This document shows, piece after piece, positions 15,840-24,042 of a stretch of 64,000 nucleotides of DNA. Position numbers and translations under genes: made by a program. Position 1 is the first letter of the stretch, and every line of letters starts with the position of its first letter. The DNA is from CAIYWZ01 sp964497925 (GTDB lineage Bacteria > Pseudomonadota > Alphaproteobacteria > CAIYWZ01): contig CAZCFE010000006.1 in the NCBI GenBank assembly GCA_964497925.1, positions 14,807 to 78,806 on the forward strand, written 5' to 3'. The notes beneath the pieces were generated by a model. It worked only from the letters and a program-made list of their open reading frames with translations. It was not told the DNA's origin and ran no database searches.

Positions 15840-18311
15840 TTAACTCCTTGCTTTTTCAATGATTTGTTTTTGTTCTTGCAAATGTATGTCCACATACCCT
15901 GTTGCGGTAGAAGCGGATGGGGGTCTTCCAATATATTCAATATTAATGAAATCCTCATAAAAATCTTTCAATAGGTTTTCAATTTGCCTAGATAAGAATA
16001 CCCAAGCCCCCATATTTTGGGGTTCTTCTTGAACAAAGGATATTTTTAAAGGCTTTTCTTTTGATAAAGTTTTTATGATTTCTGTTTGTGGGAAAGGGTA
16101 TAATTGTTCTAATCTTATGATTTGAGCTTCTACTTCGTTTTCAATCAGATCGTAGTATATTTTGCCCGTGCAGAAAATTAATTTCTTTGAATTTTGATTT
16201 GTGGATATAACTTTTTGGAATGAGGTTTCTGGACCGAAATCATCTAAAGTGGATACTGCCAGTTTATGCCGTAGAAGTGATTTTGGAGTGATCACAACAA
16301 GGGGCTTTTGATATGCTCTTGATAGTTGACGTCGTAAAACATGAAAATAGTTTGCAGGGGTGGTTGGGTAAACAACTTGCATATTATATTGAGCGGAAAG
16401 CTGTAAGTAACGTTCAAATCTTGATGAAGAATGCTCAGGTCCTTGGCCTTCATACCCATGTGGTAACAGTAAGACAAGTCCTGATGTTTGCGCCCATTTT
16501 GATTCACTTGCTGATATATATTGGTCAATGATTGTTTGCGCACCATTGGCAAAATCACCAAACTGGGCTTCCCATAAAACAAGAGTGTCTTTTGAGCAGG
16601 AAGAAAAGCCAAACTCAAATCCCATGACTGCAAATTCAGATAAAGAACTATTAAGCGCATCAAATTTACCAAGAGATGCAAGAGGAGTGTATGTTTTTCC
16701 GGTTTCTTGACATGTTAAAATGCTGTGTCTGTGTGAAAAAGTTCCTCTTTGACTGTCTTGGCCGCTTAAGCGTATTTTCTTTCCTTCCAACAATAAAGAT
16801 CCAAAAGAAAAAGCTTCTCCTGTTGCCCAATCAATTTTAGAAATATCTTGCTTTTGTTCTAATTGTCTTGATATTTTTGAATTAATTTTATATTGAGAGG
16901 GTATTTGCGTGATCGTTTGTAACACCACCATCAAAGAGTTCAAAGAAACTCCGGTTAGGGTGTCCTGCTCTTCAAGAATAAGAGAGTTTTCATTGATTTG
17001 TCCTTTTTGAGCAACGTCGTATTCGTTTTTCAGTTCTTGTAAAATATCTTTTGTTTCAAGTCCATAAATGCTTGCAATCGATTTTTGTTTCACAATCTCT
17101 TTGTACATTAATGGTTGCGTGAACATGGGCTCATCTGTTTCATTGTGTCCATATTTACGATAACATACAAGATCAATAGCAATATCTTTTTGGAAGAGAT
17201 GCTGGTATTGTGAGGCCATTTCAAAAGCAATTAAAACAGCATCAATATTGCTTCCATTAACATGAATAACGGGGGCGTTAATAATCTTCATAACGTCTGA
17301 GCAATATGTAGATGATTTTGTTTCATTAGGTGTTGCTGTGAAGCCAACTTGATTATTGATGATAATATGTATGGTTCCATTTGTGGAGTATCCATCAAGC
17401 TTGGACAAATTTAAAGTTTCAGTTACAACTCCTTGCCCCATGAAAGAAGCATCTCCATGCACAAGGATTCCAGAAAAATTCTCTTTTGCTTTGACCTGTC
17501 CCAGAACAACAGGGTTTACAGATTCAAGATGGGATGGATTTGGTGCAAGAGTAACCTCAAAAGACCCTCCAAGATATTCCGGAGTTGAGGTTGCTCCCAT
17601 ATGATACTTCACATCTCCTGACCCAGATTCATACCCGCCTTTTGGGTGGTGAATGAATTTTTTAAAGATAACGGAATAGGGCAGGTCCAGTATGTTTGCA
17701 ACCGTATTGAGTCTTCCTCGGTGCGCCATACCGATAATAGCGCCTTTTTTTCCTTGGAATTTGATTTTCTTTAATAAATATTTTAATCCTGAGACAAAAC
17801 TTTCAGATCCTTCAATGCTGAATCTTTTTGCTCCTTGAAATTTTGTGTGCAAAAATTGCTCAAACAGTTCTGCCTTTAAAAGGTCCGAAATGGCATCTAA
17901 TTTTAAATCAGGAGGTATTGAGATTTTATTATTTTCTATTTTTTCAATAAACCAATTTCTTTCAAGCTCAGCCTCCAGATGCATAAATTCATAACCTAAA
18001 TTTCCGCAATAAAGGTTATTTAAATGTGAGTCAAAGATTGGAATAGGTCTTGGTTTTTTGATATTCAAAGGATCAAGATTTGCGCTTAAATGTCCGTATG
18101 AGCGATATAAATCAGAGGCATTATTTTGTGGAGTTGTGTGTTCTTTGAATATGATTTTCCTTAAAGGATGTTCTTTTTCAAGAGATGTAAAAAATGAAGC
18201 CCAGCTTGAATCTATAGATTTTGGATCTTTAAGATAGGCGGCATAAATCTCTTCAATGTAATCGGAGTTGGCACCAAAAAGGTAAGAGTTGATCTCATCT
18301 TTATGAGGCAT
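15840..18311 (-). CDS. sucA: 2-oxoglutarate dehydrogenase E1 component
   Basis: 823 residues, clearly smaller than the usual 930-1000. The N-terminal E2-binding region is kept (FGANSDYIEEIYAAYLKDP, then SWASFF). The thiamine diphosphate site is present: GMAHRGRLN, and HGDASFMGQGVV with the metal-binding GDA; the C-terminal transketolase-like part carries HGYEGQGPEHSSSR. It decarboxylates 2-oxoglutarate and loads the succinyl group on E2. The shortness seems to come from trimmed linkers, not from loss of an active-site block. It sits between sucD and sucB with gaps of 3 bases. Confidence 0.95.
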   Translation of the reverse strand: MPHKDEINSYLFGANSDYIEEIYAAYLKDPKSIDSSWASFFTSLEKEHPLRKIIFKEHTTPQNNASDLYRSYGHLSANLDPLNIKKPRPIPIFDSHLNNLYCGNLGYEFMHLEAELERNWFIEKIENNKISIPPDLKLDAISDLLKAELFEQFLHTKFQGAKRFSIEGSESFVSGLKYLLKKIKFQGKKGAIIGMAHRGRLNTVANILDLPYSVIFKKFIHHPKGGYESGSGDVKYHMGATSTPEYLGGSFEVTLAPNPSHLESVNPVVLGQVKAKENFSGILVHGDASFMGQGVVTETLNLSKLDGYSTNGTIHIIINNQVGFTATPNETKSSTYCSDVMKIINAPVIHVNGSNIDAVLIAFEMASQYQHLFQKDIAIDLVCYRKYGHNETDEPMFTQPLMYKEIVKQKSIASIYGLETKDILQELKNEYDVAQKGQINENSLILEEQDTLTGVSLNSLMVVLQTITQIPSQYKINSKISRQLEQKQDISKIDWATGEAFSFGSLLLEGKKIRLSGQDSQRGTFSHRHSILTCQETGKTYTPLASLGKFDALNSSLSEFAVMGFEFGFSSCSKDTLVLWEAQFGDFANGAQTIIDQYISASESKWAQTSGLVLLLPHGYEGQGPEHSSSRFERYLQLSAQYNMQVVYPTTPANYFHVLRRQLSRAYQKPLVVITPKSLLRHKLAVSTLDDFGPETSFQKVISTNQNSKKLIFCTGKIYYDLIENEVEAQIIRLEQLYPFPQTEIIKTLSKEKPLKISFVQEEPQNMGAWVFLSRQIENLLKDFYEDFINIEYIGRPPSASTATGYVDIHLQEQKQIIEKARS

Positions 18312-18314
18312 TTC

Positions 18315-19190
18315 TTATCCTTTCAGTATATTCTTCATTGTGATGCCAATATCTGCAGGTGAGTCAACAACGTGAATTCCAGCATCTTTCAAAATTGCTT
18401 TTTTCTCTTCCGCTGTTCCTGACTCGCCTGAAATAATTGCCCCAGCATGCCCCATTTTGCGTCCTTTTGGTGCAGTTGCTCCTGCAATGAAACTGACAAT
18501 TGGTTTTGAAGATTGGTAAAACTTGATGAATTCAGCTGCCTCTTGTTCTGCTTCACCTCCAATTTCACCAATCATGACAATTCCGTGTGTGTCTGGATCT
18601 TCCATAAATAGCTCCAAAATATCAACAAAGCTGGAGCCAATAATTGGATCTCCACCAATTCCAACGCAAGTTGATTGACCAAGACCAAGACTTGTTAGTT
18701 GGGCAACGGCTTCATATGTTAAAGTTCCTGATTTTGAAATAACGCCTATAGGTCCTTTTTTATGAATAAAGCCCGGCATGATGCCAATTTTACATTCGTC
18801 AGGAGTGATAATCCCTGGGCAGTTAGGGCCAATTAAGCGTGTCCAACTTCCATTTAGCGCGCTCTTAACGCGTATCATATCAACAACCGGGATACCTTCA
18901 GTGATACACACAACAAGGTCAAGATCGGCTTCTATGGCTTCTAGGATGGCATCTGCGGCGTAGGGTGCGGGCACGTAGATTACGCTTGCATTAGCACCTG
19001 TTTCTTCTACCGCATCACGAACTGTATCAAAAACAGGAAGATTTAAATGAGTGGTGCCCCCCTTTCCAGGAGTGACTCCACCCACAAGTTTGGTTCCGTA
19101 GGCAAGGGCTTGTTCGCTGTGAAATGTGCCTTGCATTCCTGTAAAACCTTGGCAAATGACTTTGGTGGTTTGATCGATAAGTATTGCCAT
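18315..19190 (-). CDS. sucD: Succinyl-CoA synthetase alpha subunit
   Basis: 291 residues, full length. CoA-binding Rossmann fold at the start (GFTGMQGTFHSEQALAYGT), the GPNCPGIITP loop, and phospho-His248 in MGHAGAIISG. With SucC it makes ATP or GTP from succinyl-CoA. It lies 3 bases after sucC. Confidence 0.97.
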   Translation of the reverse strand: MAILIDQTTKVICQGFTGMQGTFHSEQALAYGTKLVGGVTPGKGGTTHLNLPVFDTVRDAVEETGANASVIYVPAPYAADAILEAIEADLDLVVCITEGIPVVDMIRVKSALNGSWTRLIGPNCPGIITPDECKIGIMPGFIHKKGPIGVISKSGTLTYEAVAQLTSLGLGQSTCVGIGGDPIIGSSFVDILELFMEDPDTHGIVMIGEIGGEAEQEAAEFIKFYQSSKPIVSFIAGATAPKGRKMGHAGAIISGESGTAEEKKAILKDAGIHVVDSPADIGITMKNILKG

Positions 19191-19193
19191 TTT

Positions 19194-20360
19194 TTAATTC
19201 TCCTTTGTTGCGTTTACAACTAAACGCGCAGCATCGTCTAGGTGTTCAGCAGAAATGATGGAAAGATCAGAGCTTGCTAAAATTTCCCGTCCAAGTTCCA
19301 TGTTTGTGCCTTGAAGTCTTACAACCAACGGGACGTTCAGACCAACTTGTTTTGCCGCATTTACAATTCCCTGGGCAATAATATCACAGCGCATAATGCC
19401 GCCAAATATATTTACCAAAATTGATTCAACGTTGGGGTCGGATAAAATGATTTTGAATGCCGATTCTACTTTTTCTTTTGTGGCTCCTCCGCCTACATCT
19501 AAAAAGTTTGCAGGCTCACCACCGTAGAGTTTGATAATATCCATTGTTGCCATTGCAAGCCCTGCTCCATTAACCAAACAGCCGATATTTCCATCAAGCT
19601 TTACGTAACTTAATTCTGATTTAGCTGCCAATGTTTCTATTGGGTCTTCCTCATCTTCATCACGAAGTGCATTTAAATCCTTGTGTCTGAAAAGAGCATT
19701 ATCATCCAAGACTATCTTAGCGTCCAACACAACGATTTCTTCTTGTTTTGTAAAAACCAAGGGGTTGATTTCGATCATGCTGGCGTCAATTTTTATAAAG
19801 CAATCGTAAACGCTTTTCAATGCTTGATATATTTTTGTCCAATGCTGCATATCAAGGCCAAATGCTTTTGTGAGTTGCCTTCCATGAAATTGCGATATGC
19901 CTATGCTAGCATCGATATAGAATTTGAGAATTTCTTCAGGGTGAGTGCTTGCGACTTCTTCAATGTCCATCCCTCCATGTTTGGAGGCAATAATTATAAC
20001 TTGAGAAGTTGATCTATCAACAACGGCACTCAAGTAGAACTCTTGACCAATATCACACCCTTTTTCAACATAAACACGTTTAACAACACGGCCTTTTTCT
20101 CCTGTTTGAGGGGTTATAAGAGTCATTCCTAGCATGTTTTCTGAAATATCTTGAACTTCTCCTAATGAATTAGCCAACTTTACGCCACCACCTTTTCCTC
20201 TTCCTCCTGCATGGATTTGCGCCTTGATCACAAAAGGAGGGTTTTCAATTTTTTTGGCTGCATCAACAGCTTCTTGAGCTGTATAAACAACGTGACCTTC
20301 CAAAATTTTAAGCCCAACATCTTTTAACAGCTGCTTTGCTTGATATTCATGTAAATTCAT
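19194..20360 (-). CDS. sucC: Succinyl-CoA synthetase beta subunit
   Basis: 388 residues, full length. N-terminal ATP-grasp domain (MNLHEYQAK, IKAQIHAGGRGKGGGV) and a C-terminal CoA-ligase domain with NGAGLAMATMD and FLDVGGGA. It forms the nucleotide-binding half of the SucCD enzyme. It follows mdh after 11 bases in the same transcript. Confidence 0.97.
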   Translation of the reverse strand: MNLHEYQAKQLLKDVGLKILEGHVVYTAQEAVDAAKKIENPPFVIKAQIHAGGRGKGGGVKLANSLGEVQDISENMLGMTLITPQTGEKGRVVKRVYVEKGCDIGQEFYLSAVVDRSTSQVIIIASKHGGMDIEEVASTHPEEILKFYIDASIGISQFHGRQLTKAFGLDMQHWTKIYQALKSVYDCFIKIDASMIEINPLVFTKQEEIVVLDAKIVLDDNALFRHKDLNALRDEDEEDPIETLAAKSELSYVKLDGNIGCLVNGAGLAMATMDIIKLYGGEPANFLDVGGGATKEKVESAFKIILSDPNVESILVNIFGGIMRCDIIAQGIVNAAKQVGLNVPLVVRLQGTNMELGREILASSDLSIISAEHLDDAARLVVNATKEN

Positions 20361-20371
20361 TTTATGGTCCT

Positions 20372-21313
20372 TTATAATTGAAGAGCTTGAATCAAGCCTT
20401 CTACTGCATTTACAGATTGTTGAAACATATTTTTTTCATTTGCATTTAAGGGGAGTTCTATGATTTTTTCTATTCCTTTTTCTCCAATGACAACTGGAAC
20501 GCCGATAAACAAATCTTTTACACCGTATTCCCCGTTTAAGCGAACGGCAGAGCAAATGATGCGTTTTTGATCAAAAAGATAAGATTTTGCCATCGCAATT
20601 GCTGCCGTAGCTGGTGCGAAGTAAGCAGATCCTGTTTTTAGAAGGCTTACAATTTCGCCTCCACCATTACGTGTTCTGTCAATAATAGCATCGAGTTTTT
20701 CTTGTGATAGTAAATTGATCTCAACCAACTGATCCAAAGACATACCGCCAACTGTTGTGTACCTTGTAATGGGAACCATTGTGTCTCCGTGCCCGCCTAG
20801 AACGCATGCATGAATATCTTGAACGGAAATATTAAGTTCTTGAGAAAGAAAATGCTTAAATCTGGCACTGTCGAGCTCACCTGCCATTCCAATGACATGA
20901 GAAGACGGAAGGCCGCTGTAATGATGAAATGCATGAACCATAGCATCAAGAGGGTTTGTTACAATAATGACGAACGCGTTAGGGCAGTATTGCTTTACGG
21001 CAAGCCCTGCTTGTTTCATGACGCCTGAATTAATGCTTAATAGGTCATCACGACTCATGCCAGGTTTTCTGGGGATTCCTGCAGTAATGATGACTACATC
21101 GCTGTCTTGGATACCTGCGTAATCGTTAATCCCACAGTAAGAGCTGCTACACTTAGAGGTCCCTGTGGATTCTGCAAGATCAAGGCTTTTTCCTTGTGGG
21201 ACGCCCTCAACAACATCAAACAAAACCACATCGGCTAAATTCTCAAGACCAATTAGATGGGCAAGAGTCCCGCCAATGTTTCCGCTTCCAATAAGCGCAA
21301 TTTTCTTTTTCAA
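20372..21313 (-). CDS. mdh: Malate dehydrogenase (LDH-like type)
   Basis: 313 residues. NAD-binding IGSGNIGGTLA at the start, the substrate loop GIPRKPGMSRDDLL with catalytic arginines, VTNPLD, and the active-site His in LGGHGDTMVP. This is the LDH-like malate dehydrogenase usual in alphaproteobacteria. It overlaps the upstream esterase by 4 bases and leads into sucC, so malate oxidation and the 2-oxoglutarate-to-succinate steps are co-transcribed. Confidence 0.95.
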   Translation of the reverse strand: MKKKIALIGSGNIGGTLAHLIGLENLADVVLFDVVEGVPQGKSLDLAESTGTSKCSSSYCGINDYAGIQDSDVVIITAGIPRKPGMSRDDLLSINSGVMKQAGLAVKQYCPNAFVIIVTNPLDAMVHAFHHYSGLPSSHVIGMAGELDSARFKHFLSQELNISVQDIHACVLGGHGDTMVPITRYTTVGGMSLDQLVEINLLSQEKLDAIIDRTRNGGGEIVSLLKTGSAYFAPATAAIAMAKSYLFDQKRIICSAVRLNGEYGVKDLFIGVPVVIGEKGIEKIIELPLNANEKNMFQQSVNAVEGLIQALQL

Positions 21314-21978
21314 AACTTTAACTCCTTTTGAATAAACTCATGTCCTAATATAACACCTTTTTGGTGAATGGTGTGCTCTAAATTTTCAAATACAAACCCT
21401 TGATGCGGAAGATTGTTTTCTTCAAGTACCTGTTTTGCAAAATAAAATTGCGACACTTGAACAACCATATCATCTTGGCCATGGATAAGCAAATAAGATA
21501 CCTTTGAGTCAGGGTTTTCCCAATCATTTTTCCCAAGCAGTCCACCAGAATAGGCAATAACCCCTTTAATTAAATTGGAGTATGTGAGGCCTAAATGTAG
21601 GGAAAGCATGGCGCCTTGTGAAAAACCAACTAAAAATGTCCGTTCTGGGGGTATGTTTTCCTTTTTTTGTGCATCTTGTATAAGGTCTTTTATTTTTGGT
21701 AAGATAGATGCCATTTTCGATTGAAGAATTTCATTGGAAAACCTTATTCCTGTTTTTGTATCGTGTAAATCAAACCAGGCACGCCCCATTGGATTCATTT
21801 CGCATGGAATAACTCCATTTGGAAAATAGCATACTGCACCAGGAATGAATTTTGAAAATTCTTCCCCTAAATCAACCATATTGGTATTATCTGCGCCCCA
21901 CCCATGAAAAAAGATGATTAAAACTTTTTTAAGAGCATCCGTGCTTGAGTTTAAAATAATTGTTTGAATATCTGACAT
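21310..21978 (-). CDS. Phospholipase/carboxylesterase family serine hydrolase
   Basis: 222 residues with an alpha/beta-hydrolase fold: oxyanion-hole stretch FFHGWGAD at about 23-30, nucleophile elbow GFSQGA with Ser120, acid in LIHGQDDMVV, and His in the EHTIHQKG segment. It belongs to the YpfH/LYPLA-like group, which hydrolyses short acyl esters or acyl-thioesters; the natural substrate is unknown. It lies between gltX and mdh in one minus-strand run. Confidence 0.85.
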   Translation of the reverse strand: MSDIQTIILNSSTDALKKVLIIFFHGWGADNTNMVDLGEEFSKFIPGAVCYFPNGVIPCEMNPMGRAWFDLHDTKTGIRFSNEILQSKMASILPKIKDLIQDAQKKENIPPERTFLVGFSQGAMLSLHLGLTYSNLIKGVIAYSGGLLGKNDWENPDSKVSYLLIHGQDDMVVQVSQFYFAKQVLEENNLPHQGFVFENLEHTIHQKGVILGHEFIQKELKF

Positions 21979-21995
21979 GGTGATTCCTTATATAT

Positions 21996-23360
21996 TTAAT
22001 CAAAAGAAGACAATGCTGACTTGAGTCGATTTGCGACTATTTCAGGAGATAAAAGGCAAATGAAATCTTTCATTTCTGGACCTTTATCTTTTCCTGTTAG
22101 GGCCAAGCGTAATGCCATAAAAAGAGGTTTTCCTTTAATGTCTGTTTCGTGGGTGATTTCTTTGGCCCAATTTTGCCAGGACCCTTCAATGAACTGTGAT
22201 GGAATGTTATTGAGAGCAGATGTTAAAACTTGTTTGTCCGTGTCTGCAAAAGGTGTAAAATTTACATCTGAGCCAGGAAATGTAATGTCTTGCCAGTAAA
22301 GAAGGTCGTCTAAGTTATCGATATTACCACCACAGGTTGTCCAAATTTGCTTGGAGATGCTGATTTTTTTTTCTTCCAGGCGTGATTTAACTTCTTCAAA
22401 AGTCAATAAATGCAATGTTTTTCGGCTGATCATTTCAAGATCTTGGATATCGAATTTAGGAGAAGCTTTTCCAAATTTTTCAAAATCAAATTCCCCGATA
22501 AGCGCCTCTAAAGAGTGCTTTGGTTCAATTGGATCAGAAGTCCCCATTTTTGCAAGCATGGCACAAATGGCAAGAGGTTCTATTCCTTTTTCACGTAAAG
22601 ACCTAATACTCATACTTCCTTCTCTTTTGGAGAAGCCCTGGCCGCTGCTGTCGGAAATGAGCTGAAGATGCCCAAACCTAATTTGGCTCATATCTTTGCC
22701 TAAAGCTTCCAAGATTTGTACTTGGACGGCCGTATTTGTGATGTGATCTTCGCCTCTGATGATGTGTGTAATATTTAAATCAATATCATCTACAACCGAT
22801 GCAAGAGTATATACGGGCATGCCATCTTCGCGCACCAAAACAGGATCACTGAATGTGACTTCATTAAATGTAATTGTTCCGCGAATTGCATCATCCCAAG
22901 AAACAGCTGCATCATTGAGTTTGAAACGCCAGTGTGGTTTTTTGCCTTCTGATTCAAGTTTTGTGATTTGCTCAGATGTTAAGCTTAGTGCTGCTCTATC
23001 GTAAATTGGAGGGTTTCCACGTGCTTTTTGCATTTTACGTATAAAATCAAGCTCTTCTTGTGTTTCATAGCAAGGATAAAGGCGGCCTTGTGCTTTTAAT
23101 TTTTCCGCTGCTGCTTTGTAAAGATCAAGCCTTTGAGATTGTTGTGTGTACTGATCCCAGTCAAGACCAAGCCAAGTTAAATCTTCCTTGATGCCTTCGA
23201 TATATTCAGGCTTTGACCTTTCAAGATCAGTATCGTCCATGCGTAACCAAAATGTGCCATTGTTTTTTTTAGAAAAAATCCAATTAATTAGAGCTGTTCG
23301 CACATTTCCAATATGCAAAAATCCAGTTGGAGATGGGGCAAAACGAATAATGGGGTTCAT
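21996..23360 (-). CDS. gltX: Glutamyl-tRNA synthetase
   Basis: 454 residues. The HIGH-type signature is in FAPSPTGFLHIGN near residue 9. The KMSKS-type loop reads GFSKREGS, the variant form seen in some second GltX copies of alphaproteobacteria. The catalytic Rossmann domain is followed by an alpha-helical anticodon-binding domain. It charges tRNA-Glu; many alphaproteobacteria carry two GltX, one of which also charges tRNA-Gln for later amidation. Which type this is cannot be settled from one copy. It is the first gene of the minus-strand run to lpdA. Confidence 0.92.
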   Translation of the reverse strand: MNPIIRFAPSPTGFLHIGNVRTALINWIFSKKNNGTFWLRMDDTDLERSKPEYIEGIKEDLTWLGLDWDQYTQQSQRLDLYKAAAEKLKAQGRLYPCYETQEELDFIRKMQKARGNPPIYDRAALSLTSEQITKLESEGKKPHWRFKLNDAAVSWDDAIRGTITFNEVTFSDPVLVREDGMPVYTLASVVDDIDLNITHIIRGEDHITNTAVQVQILEALGKDMSQIRFGHLQLISDSSGQGFSKREGSMSIRSLREKGIEPLAICAMLAKMGTSDPIEPKHSLEALIGEFDFEKFGKASPKFDIQDLEMISRKTLHLLTFEEVKSRLEEKKISISKQIWTTCGGNIDNLDDLLYWQDITFPGSDVNFTPFADTDKQVLTSALNNIPSQFIEGSWQNWAKEITHETDIKGKPLFMALRLALTGKDKGPEMKDFICLLSPEIVANRLKSALSSFD

Positions 23361-23418
23361 GAATACAATCCTTTAATTAATGACTTACGATAGATATTAC
23401 GTTATGATTTTCTAAAAC

Positions 23419-23982
23419 TCAAGAAAAACTGAGATTTTTTGCTTTTCTATACTGTGATATTTTGTATTTATTGTAAAATATTGCAATAAAGATAAACAGA
23501 GGAAACAAGCCCGAAAGTATGGCTAAAATTAAATTTCCACCATTTGGGAAGGGGTATATGTTTCCCTTGGTCACCTGTTTTGATGCATGTTTTACTAGAA
23601 AGTAATCTGAAAACCCTCCAAATATAATGTACGCAGGCACAACTATCGCAAGAACTATTATGTGCATTATACGCTCTATATCTACAAGACTTTCTTCTGT
23701 TCCTGTAATTAATGCTATTGATATTAGGACTGTGAATATTAATGCTGATGTGAGTAATACATACAGCATTCCAAGAGCTGCGATAAGAGGCATCCTTCTG
23801 TATACGCACCAAGCATTAAATGCAAAGAAAGCTGCCCAATTCCAAACAAATTTTTTACCTTTTTGAAGTTTTTCAAATGCTTTCACATAGTGATTTCCAT
23901 CAGGATTTTCTTGTATCTTTTGTGCTTTCTTAGATCCATAAATATAAGTTAAAAATTGTTCTTGCGTTAAATTGTATTTCAT
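23419..23982 (-). CDS. DUF2628-type membrane protein
   Basis: 187 residues. The motif FVWNWAAFFAFNAWCVYRRM (about 44-63) is the DUF2628 signature of an aromatic-rich segment leading into membrane helices; three to four helices follow (about 66-90, 103-123, 152-172). A basic tail follows the last helix. Function unknown. It has its own well-formed promoter (24014-24042) that overlaps the end of the peptidase gene upstream. Confidence 0.65.
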   Translation of the reverse strand: MKYNLTQEQFLTYIYGSKKAQKIQENPDGNHYVKAFEKLQKGKKFVWNWAAFFAFNAWCVYRRMPLIAALGMLYVLLTSALIFTVLISIALITGTEESLVDIERIMHIIVLAIVVPAYIIFGGFSDYFLVKHASKQVTKGNIYPFPNGGNLILAILSGLFPLFIFIAIFYNKYKISQYRKAKNLSFS

Positions 23983-24013
23983 TTTTTTAGTCCTGATTTC
24001 GTTTATTGTTTAT

Positions 24014-24042
24014 ATACTACCGTATTTATCAAGATCTGTCAA
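24014..24042 (-). promoter_or_regulatory. Sigma-70-type promoter of the DUF2628 gene
   Basis: On the minus strand a perfect TTGACA (24042-24037), a 17-base spacer and TAGTAT (24019-24014) place a start site about 20-25 bases before the ATG at 23982. The -35 box overlaps the stop codon of the peptidase gene. Confidence 0.6.

Noticed and set aside
16292..16681. 129-codon minus-strand frame inside sucA
   Set aside because: It is a shadow of sucA in another frame on the same strand, with no start signal or recognisable pattern.
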